A DNA stretch of 25,599 nt from Candidatus Omnitrophota bacterium (GCA_028714595.1 JAQTMD010000002.1:1-25599), one strand, 5' to 3'. Shown: positions 1 to 6,868, counted from the first letter of the stretch. Notes: a model not told the origin generated them from the letters alone. Numbers and translations: made by a program.

Positions 1-1
1 A

Positions 2-2245
2 GCGGGCAGCGGAAAATATGATGCAACTGTAAAATACGTAATAACGGATGCTTCCTTAGACCTAAACACTTCTATTCAAAAAAGAGCTTTTGTGGTTTCA
101 GTCAAAAGTTTACTTGGAGCAATGGCAATAGAATATGAAATAGTTATTAAAAAGGCAGCTGCCGGGAATAGCTTGCAGGTCAAAGACGGCGCCCCGGAGG
201 CCGCAGACGGCGGGGCCGGCGGTATGCCAACCGGAGAAAAGTTCAGGGCCGGAGACCATCCGGGGCAGGTCAAGAGCGAGGAAGACATGCGGCTGCATCC
301 CTCATCAGCACTAGGGTCAAGTGAAAGAGTGGAAATAAACGATTCGTCTGAACTCCCTGGGGAAGAATGGGACGGCGGCACAGCGGATGTGCCTGAGGAT
401 ATCAGGAATATCATAAGCAGGCTCAATGACGCGATACTGAAAGGCGATGAAGCTGCGTTCTCCCGGTTGATGAAGGAGTATGCGGGACAGATAGAGAGGT
501 ATAAGGAGGCGTGGGAGTTTGCGGTAAACATCGACAGGAAGAATGCGGCAGACGTTTCTTCTGAGACGATCATCATTATCCAGCCTGTCCGGTTCGCCGA
601 TGACGAGGAGCACCCGGTCTCTCTCGATGTGGCGCGGTGGAGGGTATCCATCGTCGAGGCGGAACGGCCGGCGCGCAGGGAAGACAACGTCATCTTCCTG
701 CCTCCGGTGACTCTCCCATCCCGGGACTGGCTCAAGAAGTTGATCGATCTGTTAAACAACGTGCGCAAAGACGATGAAGAGGACGGGGCAGCGGCTCCGG
801 CAACATCACGGGACGGCGGAACCACGGCCATACAAAAGACGCTCTACAAGATAAGGACCGCGATACGCAAGAACGATGACAAGGCGTTGGAACTGCATCA
901 CGCGGAGCTGATACAACAGATGCGCCAACGGTTCATGGACGCAATAGCTACGATCGGCGTCGCGATCGAGTTTAAAGAAGAAATGGAGACCACGGGCGGC
1001 CTGGAGTATTTGAAAGGGAATGGCCTTGCCTGGGTGTATGACGGTTTCATGAAAAAGATCACCATTGATACGGCCATTCAAAGCGTGGTTGCCGGGGACA
1101 GCGTCGCACAACTGTTTCGCGTGGGGATCGGAAAGTCTCCGGTGCTTGTCATGCATCCGACGGTCCAGGGGTTGAAGGCCCGGTACCGGAAAGACACGGC
1201 CAAGCAAGGCGGCGGCAAGACAAGCGCCAGGGAAACGTTACGGCTGAAATTCTTGAAGGTAACGAACCAGATACAGGACGATCCCGGGATAGACGTTGAG
1301 GCGATGCGGGCTTTACTCGCCGGGCTGATCGATTCCTCGTTGCGCGCCGGCGTGATCGATCAAGCTAATGCGGCTTCGCTGAAAAAGGATGTTGACTCGG
1401 GACGGATAACCATGGTGAAAGAGTTACAAAAATTCGTGTTTTCGAGAGGCGGAGGCACTGCAGCCGTGAAAGCCTACGCAGCAGGGAAAACGGTCTTAGT
1501 GGCAGAGGATGTCGAACCTGCCCGTATCGCAGCCGTCGCTCTGTACGAAGGATTGGGATTCAAGGTCAGGGTCGTGACCAGCGCATCCGAGCTGTTCTCA
1601 GAGTGGCAAGAGTCGTCTGAGCCGTTCGATCTCGTCAGCATCGGCACGACGACCGGTATCAATACGTTCTCGACATACGATGGCCTTGCTGCCGCCGGAA
1701 ATATTCATGAACACCATCCCAAGGTTCCCATTTTGTGGCTTGAGGATTCGTATTCCAATAAAGAGGGAGCGGCAGCGGCTTTTGAAAGAGGCGTGATCAC
1801 CAAGATTCTGCAAAAAGCCAGGCAGGATACCGAGCTTATGCAGGCACTGGAAGAGCTTGCAGAAGCCGAGACCGGCCGCGACGGCGGCAAGATCAAGTCC
1901 GAGGAAAAAACAGCCTCGAAGAAAGTCGCGGGTATCGATTTCCGCGCATTACCCGTGGCTACAGAGCCTGCGGCAGCAGTGCAGCCGATGATGCAGGGCG
2001 CAGCAGCCGGCATTCCGCTGGCAGAGCTGGATAAAAAATGGACCGGCATCCAGAAAAAGATGGCTGAAGGCCCGATGCCGTATAAAGAGATCAAGGAATA
2101 TGTGCAGAGTTGCTGCCAGAGACAGGATGCAGCCAGGCAGTTCGAAGAGGTCCAGGCCTGCATTGCGAGCATCCTGAGCATGGAAGAGGCGGCGGCAGTG
2201 CAGACGTCTCCAGAGCTTAAGGAAATATTGAGCGCGCTCGGTTAA
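2..2245 (+). CDS. 3' part of a long uncharacterised protein with a degenerate receiver-like domain
   Basis: The reading frame is open from base 2, so the gene starts outside the window. The GTG at 92 is only the first start-like codon inside it, and the 30 codons upstream read as ordinary protein. At least 747 residues are present. Residues about 497-615 resemble a response-regulator receiver: a beta strand with an acidic pair (VLVAEDVEPAR), helix, then a second strand (FDLVSIG). The residue where the phosphorylated Asp should lie appears to be Gly, so phosphotransfer is unlikely. The rest is Ala/Glu/Lys-rich, mostly helical and not recognisable to me. The C-terminal part has a GIDFRALP block followed by a helical tail; I recall similar blocks ending long Omnitrophota proteins, which I cannot verify here. 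The first ~150 bases are visibly AT-richer than the rest. A strong terminator follows the stop. Function unknown. Confidence 0.8.
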   Translation, partial: AGSGKYDATVKYVITDASLDLNTSIQKRAFVVSVKSLLGAMAIEYEIVIKKAAAGNSLQVKDGAPEAADGGAGGMPTGEKFRAGDHPGQVKSEEDMRLHPSSALGSSERVEINDSSELPGEEWDGGTADVPEDIRNIISRLNDAILKGDEAAFSRLMKEYAGQIERYKEAWEFAVNIDRKNAADVSSETIIIIQPVRFADDEEHPVSLDVARWRVSIVEAERPARREDNVIFLPPVTLPSRDWLKKLIDLLNNVRKDDEEDGAAAPATSRDGGTTAIQKTLYKIRTAIRKNDDKALELHHAELIQQMRQRFMDAIATIGVAIEFKEEMETTGGLEYLKGNGLAWVYDGFMKKITIDTAIQSVVAGDSVAQLFRVGIGKSPVLVMHPTVQGLKARYRKDTAKQGGGKTSARETLRLKFLKVTNQIQDDPGIDVEAMRALLAGLIDSSLRAGVIDQANAASLKKDVDSGRITMVKELQKFVFSRGGGTAAVKAYAAGKTVLVAEDVEPARIAAVALYEGLGFKVRVVTSASELFSEWQESSEPFDLVSIGTTTGINTFSTYDGLAAAGNIHEHHPKVPILWLEDSYSNKEGAAAAFERGVITKILQKARQDTELMQALEELAEAETGRDGGKIKSEEKTASKKVAGIDFRALPVATEPAAAVQPMMQGAAAGIPLAELDKKWTGIQKKMAEGPMPYKEIKEYVQSCCQRQDAARQFEEVQACIASILSMEEAAAVQTSPELKEILSALG

Positions 2246-2272
2246 ATCAGACCGCGCAAGAGTAAAAATCCA

Positions 2273-2309
2273 CAACCCCGGGGGTTCAACCCCCGGGGTT
2301 GTTTTTTTT
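2273..2309 (+). terminator. Strong intrinsic terminator (GC-rich palindrome family)
   Basis: A perfect 14-bp inverted repeat (arms CAACCCCGGGGGTT and AACCCCCGGGGTTG, one base between) ends at 2301 and is followed by eight T residues. It lies 27 bases after the preceding stop. Near-identical palindromes occur at 18478 and 25454. Confidence 0.92.
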
Positions 2310-2335
2310 GTTAGATTTACGGGTTCCTTACGTCT

Positions 2336-2371
2336 GTTAAGGCAGAGCCGAATGAAGAGCTCTGCCTTAAC
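2336..2371 (+). promoter_or_regulatory. 13-bp perfect stem-loop ahead of the first PEP-CTERM gene
   Basis: Arms GTTAAGGCAGAGC (2336-2348) and GCTCTGCCTTAAC (2359-2371) pair perfectly around a 10-base loop. The hairpin ends 11 bases before the GGAGGAG ribosome site of the gene at 2393. The run after it (CTTTTATG) is too weak for a convincing terminator. It may be a leader structure or a protein-binding site. No promoter is obvious between this hairpin and the terminator upstream. Confidence 0.5.
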
Positions 2372-2392
2372 CTTTTATGTGACGGAGGAGCA

Positions 2393-3064
2393 ATGAAAAA
2401 GCTCGTCGTTGTACTGCTTGGCGCGGCAGCATGCGTAGCGCTTATCCCCTGCCTGTGCCCGGCGCAGACCACCTACACCTTTTATCCGATCGAGGACGCC
2501 TGGGTGAACGAGGCAAACCCGGCCGCCAATTACGGCAATACCACCTACCTGACCGTCCGCGACAGAAGCGACAATGCCGAAGCGTATCTGAAGTTCAGCG
2601 ACACGGACCTTGCCAGGCTTGACGGCCGGACAATCGCGTCCGCATCCCTGTTCCTGTATCAATATCAGGATACGTATTCCGCGGGCGACAGCATCCTGCT
2701 GCACAGCATCACGGGCGATTGGCAGGAGAACGCCGTGAATTGGAACACAAGGCCGGCGTATGAATCAGCGGCGGTCAGCGCTTTGAATCTTACCGGCGGG
2801 AATCTGTTGTGGAGGGAATGGAGCGGTTTAGAGGGCTGCGTGGCATCGTGGCAGGCAGGGGAGAATTACGGGCTCGCACTTGAGAATGGACTGGATGGAG
2901 CGGCTGACGAGTTGTTTGCGCGGTTCTACAGTTCCGAGTTTGCCGACGCGGGCTTGCGGCCGTATTTGCGCGTGACCACTACGCCTGAGCCTGTGGCCTC
3001 GACACTCTTTTTGCTGGGCGGCGGGCTGTTGAGCTTTATCCCGCGCCTGCGCAGGAAGGCGTAA
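2393..3064 (+). CDS. Secreted CBM96/DNRLRE-like protein with PEP-CTERM sorting tail
   Basis: 223 residues. A Sec signal peptide occupies residues 1 to about 25 (MKK, hydrophobic core, then CPAQ). The body, about 27-195, has the pattern of the DNRLRE/CBM96 family: DAWVNEANP, NYGN, YLKF, ASLFLYQY and a WQENAVNWNTRP segment. Proteins of this family are beta-sandwiches associated with carbohydrate binding or cell-surface repeats. The C-terminus has the PEP-CTERM architecture: TPEP, a hydrophobic stretch with LFLLGGG, and a basic RLRRK end. It would be recognised by an exosortase, cut near PEP and moved to the cell surface or extracellular matrix. The start is set by GGAGGAG at 2384-2390. Domain and tail are seen in sequence; carbohydrate binding is inferred from the family. 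Confidence 0.85.
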   Translation: MKKLVVVLLGAAACVALIPCLCPAQTTYTFYPIEDAWVNEANPAANYGNTTYLTVRDRSDNAEAYLKFSDTDLARLDGRTIASASLFLYQYQDTYSAGDSILLHSITGDWQENAVNWNTRPAYESAAVSALNLTGGNLLWREWSGLEGCVASWQAGENYGLALENGLDGAADELFARFYSSEFADAGLRPYLRVTTTPEPVASTLFLLGGGLLSFIPRLRRKA

Positions 3065-3140
3065 GAAGGCATCGCAACTTGCGAGGCTATAACGGGTAAT
3101 GATGGACAGGCGCGGCTTCTCGGGGAACGCCCCCGTATAC
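3044..3140. repeat. Left ~97-bp direct repeat flanking the brnTA cassette
   Basis: It begins with the 19 bases CGCCTGCGCAGGAAGGCGT that encode the RLRRKA end of the PEP-CTERM gene, and runs through the stop to a GGGGAACGCCCCC palindrome. It aligns without gaps to 3714-3810: GCAAC at the same offset, good similarity in the second half, and GGGGAACG at the same offset. Identity is perfect in the first 19 bases and weaker in the middle. Confidence 0.7.
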
Positions 3141-3157
3141 ATATAAATATATGTATA
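3136..3157. promoter_or_regulatory. AT-rich inverted repeat in the brnTA promoter region (possible BrnA operator)
   Basis: TATACATAT (3136-3144) and ATATGTATA (3149-3157) form a perfect 9-bp inverted repeat with a 4-base centre. It lies 26 bases before the brnT start and next to TTGACA at 3164-3169. BrnA-type antitoxins autorepress their operon, so this is a natural operator candidate. The exact -10 box is unclear: TATAAT at 3179-3184 overlaps the ATG and is too close to the TTGACA. Confidence 0.45.
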
Positions 3158-3182
3158 TTTATATTGACAAAGGTAGGTTATA

Positions 3183-3491
3183 ATGGTAGACTTCCATAAA
3201 GAGCTTGCGGCGGGCAGCTTTATCTGGGACGGGGAAAAGGAAGCCGCCAATATCCGTAAGCACGGCGTTGACTTTAGCGTTGCTGCCGAAGCATTCAAAG
3301 ATCCAGCAAGAATCATTCTGCATGATGAAGAACACAGCAGTCAGGAAGAACGTCTCTATTGTATCGGAAGAGTAGAGGGACGTATTTTGACGGTCCGGTT
3401 TACGATACGGGAAGGCGTGATCAGGATTTTTGGGGCGGGATACTGGAGGAAAGGAGAGAAGAGATATGAGAAAAAAGCGGGTTTACGATGA
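3183..3491 (+). CDS. brnT: BrnT-family ribonuclease toxin
   Basis: 102 residues. The family signature is clear: FIWDGEKEAANIRKHGVDF near residues 13-31, an FKDPARI block, DEEHSSQEERLYCIGR, and ILTVRFTIREGVIRIFGA. BrnT toxins have a RelE-like fold and cleave RNA; BrnA neutralises them by direct binding. The N-terminus is about 10 residues longer than in typical members, but no later start codon fits. The usual Ser-Ala-Arg segment near the C-terminus reads GAGYW here, so activity is uncertain. The gene overlaps brnA by 26 bases, as usual for this pair. The family call is from sequence pattern; toxicity is inferred. Confidence 0.85.
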   Translation: MVDFHKELAAGSFIWDGEKEAANIRKHGVDFSVAAEAFKDPARIILHDEEHSSQEERLYCIGRVEGRILTVRFTIREGVIRIFGAGYWRKGEKRYEKKAGLR

Positions 3492-3705
3492 AAACATGCC
3501 GGTTGGAAAATTAACAGAAATCCCTGATTTTTTGCCGCCGCCGGAAAAACTGATTTTTCCAAAAGACACGGTAAAGGTCACTATTTATCTGGACCGTTTG
3601 AGCGTGGATTTTTTTAAGCAGAAGGCGAAGAAGCACCGCGGAAAGTACCAGCGCATGATCCGCGAGGTGCTCGACCGCTACGTGCAGCGATACCGGAACA
3701 CGTGA
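3466..3705 (+). CDS. brnA: BrnA-family antitoxin
   Basis: 79 residues from ATG 3466, preceded by GGAGGAAAGGAG. A start 12 codons earlier is possible but has no ribosome site, and its extra residues do not look conserved. The C-terminal half has the BrnA/CopG-type ribbon-helix-helix pattern: KVTIYLDRLSVDFFKQKAK as strand plus first helix, then YQRMIREVLDRYV as second helix. The N-terminal part would wrap the toxin. It should bind BrnT and repress the operon as a dimer or as a complex with BrnT. The inverted repeat at 3136-3157 is a plausible target. The start overlaps the end of brnT, which suggests translational coupling. Confidence 0.85.
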   Translation: MRKKRVYDENMPVGKLTEIPDFLPPPEKLIFPKDTVKVTIYLDRLSVDFFKQKAKKHRGKYQRMIREVLDRYVQRYRNT

Positions 3706-3713
3706 ACGAGTTT

Positions 3714-3810
3714 CGCCTGCGCAGGAAGGCGTGAGCGTGCGTTGCAACATTTTGATTGGCAATAGGTTATAAGGGGCAGGTGTGGTACCTTGGGGAACGT
3801 CCCCTGAATG
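3714..3810. repeat. Right ~97-bp direct repeat with PEP-CTERM tail relic
   Basis: This is the partner of 3044-3140 at an offset of exactly 670 bases. Its first 19 bases are identical and would still read RLRRKA then stop, although no PEP-CTERM gene precedes them. The end contains GGGGAACGTCCCC, matching the palindrome of the left copy. Confidence 0.7.
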
Positions 3811-3855
3811 TGTAAGGGGCAGGTGTGGTACCTTGGGGAACGTCCCCTGAATGTG
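3770..3855. repeat. Perfect 43-bp tandem duplication with REP-like palindrome
   Basis: 3770-3812 and 3813-3855 are identical over 43 bases. Each unit contains GGGGCAGGTGTGGTACC and the small hairpin GGGGA-ACG-TCCCC (3792-3804 and 3835-3847). A related GGGGAACGCCCCC lies at 3122-3134. Such palindromes resemble REP elements moved by Y1/RAYT transposases, but no transposase is in the window. The gap 3706-4152 otherwise holds the direct repeat, the possible activator site at 4009-4035 and the sigma-54 promoter, with no gene. Confidence 0.88.
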
Positions 3856-4008
3856 GCGAAAAGGGAATAATGAGGCAGCAGGATGTTCGCTTTTTCTTAT
3901 TATACTAGTAGCCTGCATTGCAACCGGTTAGCAAAAAAAATTTCCGGTATGCGGAAATAAATGTTTATCTGAGTGAACAAAACTTGAGAGTAAGAAAGAG
4001 GCGGAATT

Positions 4009-4035
4009 TTGATGTCACAACCCGTTGTAAATCAA
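4009..4035. promoter_or_regulatory. Imperfect inverted repeat upstream of the sigma-54 promoter (possible activator site)
   Basis: TTGATGTCACAAC and GTTGTAAATCAA face each other around CC, symmetrical except for a mismatch and a one-base bulge. It ends 30 bases before the -24 element. Sigma-54 promoters need an upstream-bound enhancer protein, and this is the best dyad nearby. Assignment is inference. Confidence 0.4.
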
Positions 4036-4065
4036 TAAGATAAAAGATGAAAAAACAGAATTTCT

Positions 4066-4081
4066 TGGCACGATAATTGCT
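4066..4081 (+). promoter_or_regulatory. Sigma-54 (RpoN) promoter for the PEP-CTERM gene pair
   Basis: TGGCAC-N5-TTGCT is a full match to the -24/-12 consensus, with GG (4067-4068) and GC (4079-4080) separated by exactly 10 bases. Transcription would start near 4092, giving a leader of about 60 bases before the ATG at 4153. In other bacteria PEP-CTERM genes are known to be driven by sigma-54 with the PrsK/PrsR two-component system. Confidence 0.9.
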
Positions 4082-4152
4082 GCATCAATAGTGATGGAGT
4101 GGCTTTTTTGCCGACTATCCATAGGGATTGTCTAAGGTTTTGAGGAGGAAGC

Positions 4153-4350
4153 ATGAAGAAAAGGATGTTCATAGTTTTACTCGGCGCCCTCTTGATCTAT
4201 ACTACTGCCGCCTTTGCGCAGACGTTCGTAAATTTTAGGTTAATACCTGAGCCGATCTCAAGCGAGATGATCCTGCTCGGCGCGGGCGTGCTTTCATTCT
4301 TGTACCCGACAGAGAAACGGACTAACCATCAGGAGAAGAACCATGAATAA
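4153..4350 (+). CDS. Minimal PEP-CTERM peptide (signal peptide plus sorting tail)
   Basis: 65 residues. Residues 1-23 are a signal peptide ending AAFAQ. After about seven residues the PEP motif (IPEP) starts, followed by a hydrophobic MILLGAGVLSF stretch and a charged end. Almost nothing would remain between signal peptidase and exosortase cleavage. The tail end (YPTEKR then NHQEKNHE) is less basic than the RLRRK of its neighbours, so the gene might have lost its body or be frameshifted. It starts with GAGGAGG upstream and lies about 60 bases below the predicted sigma-54 start site. Its stop overlaps the next gene by 8 bases, so it may also act as a leader cistron that couples translation. 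Function unknown. Confidence 0.7.
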   Translation: MKKRMFIVLLGALLIYTTAAFAQTFVNFRLIPEPISSEMILLGAGVLSFLYPTEKRTNHQEKNHE

Positions 4351-4882
4351 AAAGACCTACGTTCTCGCGGCATTGATCAGCTTGCTTTTTTTGGCGACAA
4401 ACGCGTTCGCCCTGGACTACGCCGATGTCTATTTTACCGGCGCTCCGGGCAACACGTCCGAGAAGACCAATTTCATTTACCAGGTAGAGCAGCCGTGGCT
4501 GTTCATCAAATTCTACGATGGCGTTGCCCTGGATTCCGAGGTCGGCAAGAGCACCTATTCCACCATGGAATGGGACACGCCTGCTACCGGAGACGCGGAC
4601 CTGCTGAGATTCTGGCCGCTTGACAATTCGACTATCGTCAACACCAACGGCATCTGGATGAGTCTGCCGAGCGAAGATGACTGGCGTTCGGTCGAACAGC
4701 TCGGGAACTGGACGGTCGATGTGGAGACGCTGCTCACCAGGTTCTCCGGATTTCCGAGAACCGTGACCTATTCAGGAACTGCGGGGTTCACGGTAAGTCT
4801 CGTGCCGGAGCCTATCGCCGCTACGCTGTTCGTTCTGGGCGGCGGGGTATTGATCGCGACAAGAAGGCTGCGCAAAGGATAA
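4343..4882 (+). CDS. PEP-CTERM surface protein, unknown body domain
   Basis: 179 residues. The signal peptide runs to about residue 23 (TNAFA then LDY). The body of about 125 residues is rich in aromatic and acidic residues, looks beta-rich, and matches no family I recognise. The C-terminus shows VPEP, ATLFVLGGGVL and a RRLRKG end, the same tail type as the protein at 2393. It would be exported by Sec and sorted by an exosortase encoded elsewhere. The start overlaps the end of the 65-residue peptide gene (ATGAATAA), so both are read from the sigma-54 promoter at 4066. A strong terminator follows 48 bases after the stop. The sorting assignment is firm; the body's role is unknown. Confidence 0.82.
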   Translation: MNKKTYVLAALISLLFLATNAFALDYADVYFTGAPGNTSEKTNFIYQVEQPWLFIKFYDGVALDSEVGKSTYSTMEWDTPATGDADLLRFWPLDNSTIVNTNGIWMSLPSEDDWRSVEQLGNWTVDVETLLTRFSGFPRTVTYSGTAGFTVSLVPEPIAATLFVLGGGVLIATRRLRKG

Positions 4883-4930
4883 TTCTTTCCAGAGTGAAAA
4901 CAGCCACTCGCTACATGAAAACTTTTGTGA

Positions 4931-4960
4931 CGGGAAGCATGCCTGCTTCCCGTTTTTTTT
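4931..4960 (+). terminator. Intrinsic terminator after the PEP-CTERM pair
   Basis: CGGGAAGCA (4931-4939) pairs perfectly with TGCTTCCCG (4944-4952) around a four-base loop and is followed by eight T residues. Confidence 0.93.
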
Positions 4961-4993
4961 GTTCCTGCTGCGCCCTTCCACTTACGAAGTGGT

Positions 4994-5070
4994 AGAGGGG
5001 CGGGTGGAAGAAAGTCAGGAAAAAGGGGAAATAAGTTGTTTACAAACCCCTGTTTCTTTGGTAGCATATT
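4994..5070. repeat. Dispersed non-coding repeat, copy 1
   Basis: About 75 bases sharing GGTGGAAGAAAGTC, GGAAAAA, GGGGAA-TAAG, TACAAA and TAGCATA in the same order as 18528-18600. It lies between the terminator at 4931 and tpsB. TTTACA (5039-5044), 17 bases, then TAGCAT (5062-5067) could be a weak sigma-70 promoter for tpsB; the corresponding positions are conserved in copy 2. Confidence 0.65.
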
Positions 5071-5074
5071 CAAG

Positions 5075-5093
5075 TTACGCCAGTAACGTAACT
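5075..5093. promoter_or_regulatory. Small dyad just upstream of the TpsB gene
   Basis: AGTTACG and CGTAACT form a 7-bp inverted repeat around seven bases, about 50 bases before the start at 5141. It could be an operator or a leader hairpin. The evidence is symmetry alone. Confidence 0.3.
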
Positions 5094-5140
5094 CAAGCAT
5101 TCCTAAAATCTTTTAACCCTCTTAAAGAAAGGATAGCAAG

Positions 5141-6859
5141 ATGAAAAAGCTGACGGTTTTCGGCGTGGCGTTCGTGCTCATCGTATCCTTGGTCTGCGTT
5201 GCCGTTTCGTTTGCCCAGACGGTCCCTGCAGGACAGACCGCAGGCGGCGTTACTGAACAACAGAAAATTATCGAAAAAGAGAAAAAGCTCGAAAAGAAGA
5301 TCGAGAAGGCACGGCCGGAGGCGACTGAATCGCTCACGGCGGAGATGGTCGCAGACACCGGCCCCAAGGTCATGATCAAGACCATCAAGGTCGAGGGCGC
5401 CACGCTCATGACGCAGGCCGACATCCAGGCCATTACATCGGCTTACGAGGGACAGGAGCTTTCGCTGCGCGGCATGCAGAAGGTCGCGGACCTTATCACC
5501 GACGAATACCGGAAGAAAGGCTATGCCACGTCCCGCGCGTACCTGCCCCCGCAGTCGGTCAGGGAAGGCACGCTGCTTGTCAGGGTCGTGGAAGGCAAGC
5601 TGGGAGACCTTTCCATACGCGGCAACGAGCACTTCAAGACCGCGCTCATCCAGAAAAAGATCGAACTGACGCCCGGCTCGTATTTCGATTTCTCAGCTTT
5701 GCAGCGCTCGCTGGTCTATATCAACGAGCACCCCGACCGCAAGGCCCGGGCGACGCTGGTGCCGGGCAAGACCCCGGGGACAACGGACGTGGTCATCGAC
5801 GTCCAGGACCAGGTGCCGTTCCATGTCGGCCTTGAATACGACAACTTCGCTTCCCGTTACCTTGATAAAGACCGCTACAGCGTGGTCCTCGAACACAACA
5901 ACCTCTTCGGTTTTGACGACAAGGCGTACCTGAAGCTTTTGACCGGCAACAACGATTATTTGCGCCAGGTGCAGGGCCGCTACACCTTCCCCATCAACGA
6001 CGGCTTTGACATCGGCGGTTATTTCCTGATCAGCGACACCGAGCTGGGCAAGGAATTCGCGGACCTCGACGCGGAAGGCAAGGCCAGGCTCTACGGGATC
6101 TTTTCAAGCATCGCGCTCCTGAACACCGAGCGCTGGGACGTGCGCTTGACCGCGGGCTTTGATTACAAGAGCATCAAGAACTACCTTATCGGCTCACAGA
6201 CGTCGAACGACGAAGTCAGGCTTTTGAAGGCGGGCATTGACTCCGATTTTACCGACAACTGGGGCAGGACCATCATGACCGGCGAGATCGGCCAGGGCAT
6301 CCCGGACATCATGGGCGGCATGGATGACAAAGACTCCGAGGCCTCCCGCACGAATTCCGGCGGCCAGTTCACCAAGTTCAACGGCTATGTGTTCCGCCTC
6401 CAGGCGCTGCCGTACGAGATGACCCTCCTGTGGAAGAACGCCTTCCAGTACACCAATAACAACCTGGTCGCTTCCGAACAGTTCCAGGCAGGCGGCCCGG
6501 TGAGCGTCAGGGGTTATGCCCCCGCAGAATACTACGGCGACAGGGGATTGTACACCTCGCCCGAAGTCTCCTTTCCTATATATTTCCTGCCCAAGCAATG
6601 GACGGTCTTCAAGCAGACAGAGAGCTGGTATGACACCACAAGGCTGGTGCTGTTCTATGACTGGGCGCAGGTGCATTTGAGGAACCCGCAGGCAGGAGAG
6701 CAGAAGCACAACAAAATCGACGGCTGGGGCTACGGTCTGCGCTTCAATCTGCGCGACGACGTTTCATTCAGGGTGGAGGTCGGCTATCCGCTCGGCCATC
6801 CGAATTCCAGCGACGGAGACCACGCGCATCCGTGGGTGGAGTTTACCGTAAAATTTTAG
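5141..6859 (+). CDS. TpsB-family two-partner-secretion outer-membrane transporter (ShlB/FhaC type)
   Basis: 572 residues, the usual TpsB length. It has a signal peptide at 1-26 and a charged coiled-coil linker at about 38-60. A first POTRA domain (about 77-152) contains the ITDEYRKKGYATSRAYLPPQ signature, and a second (about 155-228) ends in ATLVPGKTPGTTDVVIDV. A 16-strand-type beta-barrel follows to the terminal VEFTVKF with its aromatic last residue. VRGY at residues 456-459 is the conserved L6-loop motif of Omp85/TpsB proteins. It should export unfolded TpsA proteins from the periplasm across the outer membrane. The obvious substrates are the two TpsA-type proteins immediately downstream. 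AAAGGA precedes the ATG. The promoter at 6869 begins a separate unit for the first substrate. Confidence 0.95.
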   Translation: MKKLTVFGVAFVLIVSLVCVAVSFAQTVPAGQTAGGVTEQQKIIEKEKKLEKKIEKARPEATESLTAEMVADTGPKVMIKTIKVEGATLMTQADIQAITSAYEGQELSLRGMQKVADLITDEYRKKGYATSRAYLPPQSVREGTLLVRVVEGKLGDLSIRGNEHFKTALIQKKIELTPGSYFDFSALQRSLVYINEHPDRKARATLVPGKTPGTTDVVIDVQDQVPFHVGLEYDNFASRYLDKDRYSVVLEHNNLFGFDDKAYLKLLTGNNDYLRQVQGRYTFPINDGFDIGGYFLISDTELGKEFADLDAEGKARLYGIFSSIALLNTERWDVRLTAGFDYKSIKNYLIGSQTSNDEVRLLKAGIDSDFTDNWGRTIMTGEIGQGIPDIMGGMDDKDSEASRTNSGGQFTKFNGYVFRLQALPYEMTLLWKNAFQYTNNNLVASEQFQAGGPVSVRGYAPAEYYGDRGLYTSPEVSFPIYFLPKQWTVFKQTESWYDTTRLVLFYDWAQVHLRNPQAGEQKHNKIDGWGYGLRFNLRDDVSFRVEVGYPLGHPNSSDGDHAHPWVEFTVKF

Positions 6860-6868
6860 TCTGAAACC

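Noticed and set aside
92..94. GTG at 92 as the true start of the first gene
   Set aside because: The frame is open without stop to base 2, with protein-like residues upstream and no ribosome site before the GTG.
3770..3855. CRISPR-like repeat
   Set aside because: Only two units in direct contact with no unique spacers between them, so it is a tandem duplication.
4959..5144. Plus-strand frame of 61 codons
   Set aside because: It runs through the dispersed repeat and the tpsB leader. The second repeat copy does not preserve the frame.
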